A stretch of 7,550 nucleotides of DNA from contig CALGOH010000077.1 of the NCBI GenBank assembly GCA_937957985.1, positions 1 to 7,550 of the forward strand. Reading direction: 5' to 3'. The stretch comes from an uncultured Verrucomicrobiae bacterium (GTDB taxonomy: Bacteria > Verrucomicrobiota > Verrucomicrobiia > Verrucomicrobiales > Akkermansiaceae). The position numbers and the translations under genes were made by a program. Below are positions 1 through 7,100 of the stretch, one piece after another (the first letter of the stretch is position 1; the number at the start of each line of letters is the position of its first letter). A model generated the notes under the pieces. That model was given only the letters and a program-made list of their open reading frames with translations. It made no database searches and was not told the DNA's origin.

Positions 1-26
1 ATGGTCGCAAGGGGTCAGGTTGAGGC

Positions 27-1097
27 ATGCCCCAGTGGACGCGCCAGTCTTCCGGTGATCAATTAACCGCGCATTTGCGGGCGGAGTTGCTGGGCGGACG
101 CTGGACGGGCCGGCTTCCCGGCGTGCATTCGCTTGCGCAAGAATACGCAGTCAACCGCAAGACGGTGGAGGTGGCGCTGGAGCGACTGGAGGGCGAGGGC
201 CTGCTGGTGCCGCAGGGGCCGGGGCGGCGGCGGCGGATCGTGCTGCCGAAGAAGGTGAGGCGGCAGTGGCGGCGGGTGGGGATCCCTCTCGGCGAGCCCG
301 CTGACCGGAACGTCGGCTACATCGTCGATCTTGAGCACGGCCTCGCCGGGGCGGGGCACCAGCCGAACTTTCCCCCCTACACCATGATGGAACTCGGCAT
401 GAACGTGGGCCGGATCAGCCGGATGATCCGCAAGAACCCGGCGAATGCCTGGATCGTGCTCGCGGGGTCGCAGCCCCTGCTGGACTGGTTCGTGGCCGAG
501 GGGCTCGCGGTGTTTGCGCTTTTCGGCCGCCGGCGCGGCCTGCCGATCGCCAGCGTGGGGCCGGACAAGGTGCCCGCGATGCGGCGGATCGTTCGCGAAC
601 TGGCGGGGTTCGGACACCGGCGGATCGTGCTGCTGGTGCGGCCGCGCCGGAGGCTGCCCGAGCCGGGGGCTCCGGAGCAGGCGTTTCTGGATGAATTGGG
701 CCTCTGCGGGATCAGTCCCGGAAACTACCACCTGCCGGCCTGGGACTTGTCGATCCAGGCCTTCCACGAGTGCCTCGAATCGCTGTTCCGGGTGACCCCG
801 CCGACGGCGCTGGTGGTGGACGAGGAACCGCCGTTCTTCGCCACGATGCAGTTTCTAGGACGGCGGGGCCTGCGGGTGCCCGAGGACGTCTCGCTGGTCT
901 GCACGGATGACAGCCCCAACTTCGCCTGGAGCCGGCCGACGGTGGCCCACATCCGCTGGGACAAGTCGCCGCTGGTGCGCCGCATGGTTCGCTGGGCGTC
1001 GAACGTCTCCGCCGGGCTCAAGGACACGCGCCAGACCTTCACGCGTGCCGAATTCGTCCCGGGCGGCACGGTGGGCCCGGCCCGCAACGATCGTTGA
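27..1097 (+). CDS. GntR/LacI-type hybrid transcriptional regulator (AraR-like architecture)
   Basis: This is a predicted cytoplasmic, ligand-responsive DNA-binding regulator of 356 residues. Residues 10-68 fit a GntR winged helix-turn-helix: 'LPGVHSLAQEY' followed by 'VNRKTVEVALERLEGEGLL' corresponds to the family pattern LPS-x-RxLA-x-x-x-x-VSRxTVRxALxxLExEGLL. A strongly basic linker follows at about 66-83 (GRRRRIV, KKVRRQWRR). Residues about 95-350 resemble the LacI/GalR periplasmic-binding-like effector domain: 'GFGHRRIVLL' at 194-203, 'PPTALVVDEE' at 258-267, 'GLRVPEDVSLVCTDD' at 281-295 and the terminal 'FVPGGTVGPA'. This combination is known from AraR of Bacillus subtilis (362 aa). A sugar or sugar-like ligand is therefore a family-level inference; the actual ligand and operator are unknown. 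The start is supported by an in-frame TGA at 21-23 and a complete winged helix right after it. Possible ribosome-binding sequence is weak (AGGGG at 10-14 or AGG at 17-19). The gene ends 67 bp from the convergent giant gene and appears intact. Confidence 0.93.
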   Translation: MPQWTRQSSGDQLTAHLRAELLGGRWTGRLPGVHSLAQEYAVNRKTVEVALERLEGEGLLVPQGPGRRRRIVLPKKVRRQWRRVGIPLGEPADRNVGYIVDLEHGLAGAGHQPNFPPYTMMELGMNVGRISRMIRKNPANAWIVLAGSQPLLDWFVAEGLAVFALFGRRRGLPIASVGPDKVPAMRRIVRELAGFGHRRIVLLVRPRRRLPEPGAPEQAFLDELGLCGISPGNYHLPAWDLSIQAFHECLESLFRVTPPTALVVDEEPPFFATMQFLGRRGLRVPEDVSLVCTDDSPNFAWSRPTVAHIRWDKSPLVRRMVRWASNVSAGLKDTRQTFTRAEFVPGGTVGPARNDR

Positions 1098-1100
1098 AAC

Positions 1101-1119
1101 CGGGGGGATCGAACCCCCG
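1101..1119. terminator. 6-bp GC hairpin in the convergent gap (possible bidirectional terminator; T-arm-like on the minus strand)
   Basis: CGGGGG (1101-1106) pairs perfectly with CCCCCG (1114-1119) around a 7-base loop. It begins three bases after the regulator stop codon, where a transcription terminator would be expected for the plus-strand gene. Neither strand has a T-run after the stem, so it is not a classical intrinsic terminator. On the minus strand it reads GGGGG-TTCGATC-CCCCC, matching the T-arm consensus of tRNA. No anticodon arm, matching acceptor strand or CCA end is present, so I do not call a tRNA. Confidence 0.35.
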
Positions 1120-1141
1120 TCGGTGCGAGCCGGCAGTGCGT

Positions 1142-1157
1142 GGATTCGGTGGAATCC
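1142..1157. terminator. GGATTC/GAATCC hairpin downstream of the giant gene
   Basis: GGATTC (1142-1147) and GAATCC (1152-1157) form a perfect 6-bp stem with a 4-base loop. It starts 7 bases beyond the stop codon of the minus-strand giant gene (1165-1167), the position of a terminator or mRNA-end stabiliser for that transcript. There is no T-run, so termination by this element alone is uncertain. Together with the hairpin at 1101-1119 it makes up most of the structure in the 67-bp convergent gap. Confidence 0.3.
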
Positions 1158-1164
1158 CGCCCGG

Positions 1165-4100
1165 TCAGGGTGCGACCGGGGTGACCTCGACGCGGAAGAA
1201 GCGGGCCTTCTCGTTGTTGTCGAGGAACCAGGGGTAGTCGAGTTCCAGGAGCTCGTAGTCGCCTTGGGTGGCGAGTTGGGCGGGGGTTTCGAGCCAATCG
1301 GGGGCCGGCGAGTCGTCGCTGGACTCCCAAGTGGAAAGATTGGAGCTGAACTGCCAGGCGTAGTCTGCGCTGCCGGGGTCGCCGTGGTCGAGGCGGCGGA
1401 TGAAGCGGACCTTGAACTCGACGCCGCTTTCCGAATAGGTGGGACCGACGATGACCGGGGAGCCGGGGGTGAAGGTCGAGCCGTTCCAGGTCAGCGAAAC
1501 CGCGTCGCTGACGTTCGGGTTGGTGCCGAAGGCGAATTCGAGGAGGTTGCTGAAGGCGTCCGTGTCCGGGTTGAGGTTGTTGGCCCCCGGATTGGGCGTG
1601 AAGCCGTCGGCCCATTCGTCGTAGGGGGAGGTGGCGCCGATGGAGGTGACGTTGAGGACAAGCTCGGTGTCGGAGTTTTCACGCGTCACGTTGGCGGACC
1701 AACCGACGGGCAGGTTGAGCGTGAAGGTGGGGAGGGCACCGACGCCGCCGGGAGCGGTGACGAGAATGTAGGAGCCGGTGGTGGCACCACTGATAGAGTT
1801 GATCGTGAGGGTCGCATTTGCCCCGAAGGAAAGCGTCTGGCCGCTGGCGAGGGCGAGCCCGTCGTGGCTGCCCGGTGCGGTGCTGATGTCGAACTCGAGT
1901 TTGCCGGTATCGGCGACTGTGGTGCTGCCACCGATGATGCCGGTTCCGCCGAGGGTTGCGAGGGCATTGACACTGACGGCACCGGTCGCGGTTGAGGAGT
2001 CACCGTTGACGAAAAGCTTGCCGTCCGAGACCGTGGTTGCGCCGTCGTAGGTGCCGGTGCCCGAGAGGGTGAGGGTGCCGGCTCCCTGCTTGGTCAGGGC
2101 GCTCGCGGTCGAAGATGAGCCGTTGGCCACGGTACCGGTGAAGTTGACATTGCCGGTGCCGTCCACCACCAGCGTTCGGCTGGTTCCGCTGTTGGAAAGA
2201 TCGGCATCGGTGAACGTGGCATTCACGGTGTCTACCATCAGGACCGCGTTGCCCGACTGGATGTTCGTCAGCTTGCCGAAACTCCAGTCGTTGCCGGCCG
2301 TGCCGGTGATGGTGGCCGTGACACCGGCATTGCCGCCGAGGCTGACGGCGACATTGTCCGTGATCAGCGAACCGGTGGTGTTCCGCAGGGTGCCGCCGTT
2401 CGCACTGTTATTGAAGGAAATCGGTCCCGTGCCCAGAGCCGCGGCGTTGCCGACCGAGAGCGTGCCCTGCTGGATGTTCACGCCACCGCTCCAGGTGCCG
2501 GCGGCTCCATCGAGCGCCAGCGTGCCGGCGCCGGATTTGGTAAGCGAACGGTTGCCGTTGTTGTCGGTGGTGATGCCGCCGCCTAGCGTCAGTGTCGCCC
2601 CGGAGTTGCTCACGGTGATCGTGCGGTTGGCGCCGCTCAGGGTGACCGCACCCGTGCCCATATTCAAATCCTGGGTGCCGGTGAACGTGGGGTTGCCGCC
2701 GCGCAAGGCAATCGGAGTATTCGTGGACAGCGTGATGGGACCGCCGCTGGTGTTATCGAACGTGGTGTTGCCACCGATGATGAAGGTGCCCGTGCCGATG
2801 GCGGAGGCATTGTTGATGTTCAGCGTTCCGCCGGAAAGCGTGGTATTGCCGCTGTAGGTGTTCGCGCCAGTGAACGCCCATGTGCCGCCATTGACCGTTG
2901 GGGAGAATATCCCGCCCGGGCTGTCCGTCAGCTTGCCGGAGAAGGTGTTGATGCCGCTTCCGGGGGTATGGTTCGAGGCGCCACTGATGCCAAACCGAAT
3001 CTGCCGGTTACCCGTGCCGCTGAATGCGATGTCGGTGTTGATGTTGACGGCCTGTGAACTCATGTTGTTGAAGAACACGGTATTGCCGTTCGCCAGAACG
3101 AGCTGGCGGTTGTTCAGGTTGAGAGGGGCGATCGCCCCCGGTCCGTAATCAATGCCGCTGTTGTCCCCTCCGTTCAGGATGATATTTCCATAGCCTGCCC
3201 CGTCGGCGATGCTGTTGAACCTGAATAGGGCATTGTTAATGCCATCGTTGCCGCCTCTCCCATCGGTGATGGCGCCGGAGAACGTGTTTGAGGTGCTGTC
3301 AAAACTCAACTTACTCCAGAAACTGGCGGGTCCGGTTGTCACCCCGCCAGATCCGGTGACCGCCCCGCCGACGGTGGTATTGGGGCGAGACGCTCCGAGG
3401 AAAGTCGCGATCGCACCGTTGTTCAAAACGATGGGGCGCGATCCGAGATCGACGAGCGTGGTGCCGGTGCTGTTGGAGAGCGTTGCATTGCCATTGAAGG
3501 TCAAACCTGCGCCGGAAGCCCCGAGGTTTCCGTCACCTGCAATCTGCACGGTGCCCGCGTTGATCACCGTGCCGCCGGAGTAGCTGTTGGAAGCGTTGCC
3601 GAGCACGAGGGTGCCGACGCCGTGTTTGACCAAGCTGCTGGCCGTGACCCCCGCGCCGACGTTCTGAATGATGGAATTGACGGCCAAGGTGTTGTTGCTA
3701 GATGCGGAACCGACGTTGATGTAGAGCGCGTCGCCCGCCGCAAGCGCCTGCACCGCGCCGGTGCCGCTGATGATGTGGTTCTGGCCGATGCTCGAAACGC
3801 CGCCCATGGAAACCGTGTTGCCGTTGATGGCCAGAGTCCGTGCCGTGGTGTCAGAGACGAGCAAAGTCTTGTATGATGGATTCGTAGCGGCAGTGATCGT
3901 GACCCCCCCGCCGGTCATCCGGAAGTTGGTCGTGGCGCTGTTTGATCCCGCAACCAGCGTGGTGTTCGACGCCGGCTTGACGCCCAGCGTCGCGTCGTAG
4001 GTGGCGAAGTCGGTGGCGTTGACCACCGCCCAAGGGCCGAGGTCCACGCCGTCGGTGACTCCGGCACCGAATTTGATGGTGTTCCGAACGTTCGTTCCAA

Positions 4101-7100
4101 GGCCGGTGCCCGCGAAGTTCGCGGTGGACGTGTTCGACGCGCCGGTGCGGCTCAGCGTGTTGAATTGAAAGTTGGATGAACGCGGCCCTGAGGAATTCGC
4201 CTGGCTCCCGGTGTAGGTGAGGTTGCCGAGTTGCAGATCCAGAATATCGATGGTTTCGGAGTAATCGACCCCGGAGGCGCCGTTGTGGCTGAAAGTCAAA
4301 GCCGACGTGCCGTTGACCGTGACGCTCGCCGAGTCGCTGATGCGGGTTCCCAGATTGCCGGTGCTGGAATTGTTGTCCAGCGTCAGACCGCCACCATTCA
4401 GCACGATGCTGGTGGAATCGATGGCACCGGATGCGCCGCTGAGTGTCAGCGTACCCTCGTTGATGGTGGTCGCGCCCGAATAGGTATTGGCACCCCGGAG
4501 GATCTGCGTGCCCCCGCCGTTCTTGGTGAGCGTCATGGCTCCGGAGCCGTTGGCAATTGCGCCGGTGTAAATATGGGAGTTGCCCGTTTGCGGATTGAGC
4601 GTCAGCGCGGTCACGCCGCTGTAGTTGACGAGGTAGCTGCTGAGATCCGCCGAGCCGGTGAGACCGCCGAAGGTCGGGGTGGTGACGCCGCTGAGGGTAA
4701 CGGTGCCCGCGCCGCTGGTATCGAGTGCGCTGTTCTGGAGGGCGAGCGCGTGGCTCAGGGTGATCCCGCCGGAAGTGGCCTTGGTGGTGCCCGTGTGGTG
4801 GGTCGGGGCATTCAGGGTCAGTGTGCCGGAGCCGATGTTTTCCAGCCCACCGGAGCCGTTGGCGTTGCCGCCGATGATGGCGGGAATGTCCACTCCTTGG
4901 GTGGGGGTTCCGGAGAGATTCACGGCGAGCGTTCCCCCGTTGAGGGCAACCGCACCGACATAGTTGGGACTCAACTGGAGCGTGCCGCTATTTACGATGG
5001 CACCCGCGAAACTGTTGCTTCCATTGGTCAGTGTCAGGGTGCCTGCGCCATCCTTCTGAATCACACCCGCGCCGGAAATGACTCCCGCGAGGGTCTGGTT
5101 TGCCGAGCTTGCGTAGTCAAGGATGGTGAGATTACCGAGCGATATGTTGCCCGCGTAGTTGCCGCCGCCGAGATATCCGGAGCCGGTGGTCAGGGTGCCG
5201 GTGGCGGTCCGATTGCCGCCGATGGTGAGCCAGCCGCCATTGGTCAGGCCCCTGGTGTTGGTGACGGTGAGATCCCCGGTGAAGGTGTTGGAACCGCTGA
5301 GATTGATGAATGCGGACTGACCGGTAGGGGAGGATGACGCGGTAAAGTCGGCGCTCACGCCCAGCGTGCCACCGCTGCCGTCCTGAATCACACCGGAATA
5401 CAGAATGGCCTGGATGTCGCCACTGCCTCCTGCGGGGGTGCCTTGGAGGATGTTCAGCGTCTGGTTGCCGCTGGTGCCGCCGGTCACATCTCCGGTGAAT
5501 TCCCAATGACTGCCGTTCCCCGTGAAGCGGAAGTCGGCGGTGCCGGAGGTGATATTGATGTCGTTGTCGATGGTCCAGCCGGGGTTCGTCGTCAGTTGCG
5601 ATATCGGAGTGTTGTTGTTAGGCTGGCCCAATGCCACCTGGGGCGTCGGCGCGAGGAACATCGTGGTGCCTCCGGCCATGTTGATGGCCCCGCCGGAGCT
5701 GAGCGACTGGCCGTTGGTCGTCTGGCTGTTGCCCAGGTCGAACTGCAAAGCGCCCCCGCCGAGGGTCAGCGTGCCCGGGAAGGTGTTCTGGTTGGTGAGA
5801 ACCAGGGTGCCCGCGCCCTGCTTGGTGATGGCACCGCTGCCCGTGCCGGTGAACGTGCCGCCAAATGTGCCGCTGGAGTCGGCGATGGTCAGCGTGTTGC
5901 CCTGCACGTCCACGTTGCCTCCCGAGAAGCCGCCGCCGGTGAGGTTGCCGATGGTTTCACTGCTGTTGAGCTGGAGATTGGCGCCTGCCGCATTTCCAAG
6001 GACAACCGTTGAGGTGTCGTCAATGGCGGATCCACCGCTGACAATCAAGGTGCCGGAATTGATCGTCGTGACTCCCGTATAGGTATTCGTGCCGGAAAGC
6101 GTCAGCGAGCCCGCGCCGGACTTGGTGAGCGAACTGCCGACGTTGTCCACGATGCTCGGGGCGATGCTCAAGGCGTCGGACGAGCCGTTCACGCGAACCA
6201 CCAACTCACCGGCGGAACCGGTGGTCTGGATGGAGCTGGCATTGGTTCCGTTGGAGATCGTGGCGCTGCCGGAGCCGGCGGATAGGATGCCGTTCACACC
6301 GAGACTCACGCCTGCGTTGTCAAAGGTGAAGTTGTTCGCCCCGAGATTGATCGTGTTCACAGACGCGGCGGTCTGGCCGGTGATGGCGCCGCTGAGCTTC
6401 ACATCGGTGGCGGACGAAGTGGCCCCGATGTCCGTGCCGGACACCAGCGCCGCGGCATTGGTGTCCGTGCCGTAGGTCACCGCCCGGAAATAGTTGTTCG
6501 TCGTGTCGTAGCGCGCGTACTCCGAGCCGCCGAAGAAAACGCCTGGGTCGCTCGAGCCGCTATCATCAACGGGCGCGTTGGTGGCGCTGGTGAGAACGAT
6601 CTGGTTGTCGGCGGCCGTGGTATTGGTCGCCAGTTCGAAATTGCCCGTCGCACCGGCAGTCCTGGCGTTGAACGAGTCCAAAGTCAGTGTCTGCGTGGCA
6701 GCTCCCGAAGCGGCGGTCGAGATGACGGTGCCGTCACCCGCGCTGAATGAAAGGGCGCCCATGGTCTGGCTGCCGCCGCTGGCCGTTGCCAGATTGAAAG
6801 TGCCGCCGCCGGCATTGAACGTGAGCCCGTTCGTCGTCGCGGTGAAGCCGCCGGTAGTTCCGTCCCCAAGGTTCAGCCTGCCGCCACCGGTGACGGCCAC
6901 GGTTCCCGTCAGACTGTTGGAAGCATTGGTCAGCGTGAGCGTACCGGAACCGCCCGCCGTCATTCCGGCGGTGCCCGAGAGGTTGGCGCCAATCGTATTG
7001 GTGCCCGTGTTAAGCGAGTAGATGGTGGGGCTTGTGCCAGCCAGGTTGATCGTGCCCCCGCTGTTGACCGTAACGCCCTGGGAACCCTGGCCTAAGGCGG

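Larger units (their letters stand above)
2002..6963 (-). repeat. Array of about ten canonical PATR (autotransporter-associated beta-strand) protein repeats
   Basis: Ten stretches of about 30-36 codons follow the PATR pattern: hydrophobic-T/x-K-x-G-x-G-T-L-x-L, then N-[ST]-[YF]-[ST]-G, then [IV]-x-x-G-T-L. Reading down the minus strand they begin at bases 6963, 6132, 5832, 5064, 4848, 4533, 3636, 2889, 2547 and 2100. These are residues 156, 433, 533, 789, 861, 966, 1265, 1514, 1628 and 1777. The clearest are at 6132 (SLTKSGAGSLTLSG, NTYTG), 4533 (TLTKNGGGT, NTYSG), 2547 (SLTKSGAGTLALDG) and 2100 (ALTKQGAGTLTLSG). The repeats at 4848 and 2889 are degenerate and lack the KxG lysine. Further partial strands lie near 5310 (INLSGSNTFTG), 3300 (NTFSGAITDG) and 2949 (NTFSGKLTDS). 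Spacing is irregular (72 to 299 residues), so the repeats are separated by other beta-rich sequence and are not a tandem array. Confidence 0.87.

Noticed and set aside
1..66. Small plus-strand open frame starting at base 1 (MVARGQVEAC...)
   Set aside because: 21 residues at the window edge, overlapping the regulator start in another frame; no motif and no evidence that it is a leader peptide or the end of an upstream gene.
1092..1167. Possible minus-strand tRNA ending at the T-arm-like hairpin
   Set aside because: Only the T-arm fits. The acceptor strands do not pair, no anticodon stem-loop can be drawn, and the would-be 5' end overlaps the stop codon of the giant gene.
63..1615. Two large minus-strand open frames opposite the regulator (63-767 and 725-1615)
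   Set aside because: Pro/Arg/His-rich translations typical of antisense reading in GC-rich DNA; the plus strand encodes a recognisable two-domain regulator over the same bases.
907..1995. Long plus-strand open frame of 362 codons spanning the convergent gap
   Set aside because: It overlaps the regulator in another frame and runs antisense through the tail of the giant gene. Its 'VETGGIEPPS' stretch comes from reading the T-arm-like hairpin at 1101-1119, a known source of spurious proteins, and the rest is Gly/Val/Glu-rich antisense sequence.
2051..2857. Plus-strand open frame of 268 codons, rich in Pro, Val, Ser and Leu
   Set aside because: Shadow of the PATR coding sequence in antisense; repeated 'VPVP' and 'LTVPVP'-like stretches reflect GGT/GGC/ACC repeat codons, not a protein family.
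4231..5337. Plus-strand open frame of 368 codons opposite the repeat gene
   Set aside because: Antisense to a well-supported 2087-codon gene; its composition mirrors Gly/Thr/Asn-rich codons on the other strand, and it has no recognisable domain.
2002..6963. CRISPR-like or DNA-level tandem repeats in the long repetitive region
   Set aside because: The repetition is of protein strands with irregular spacing and diverged codons; there are no constant-length direct repeats with unique spacers.
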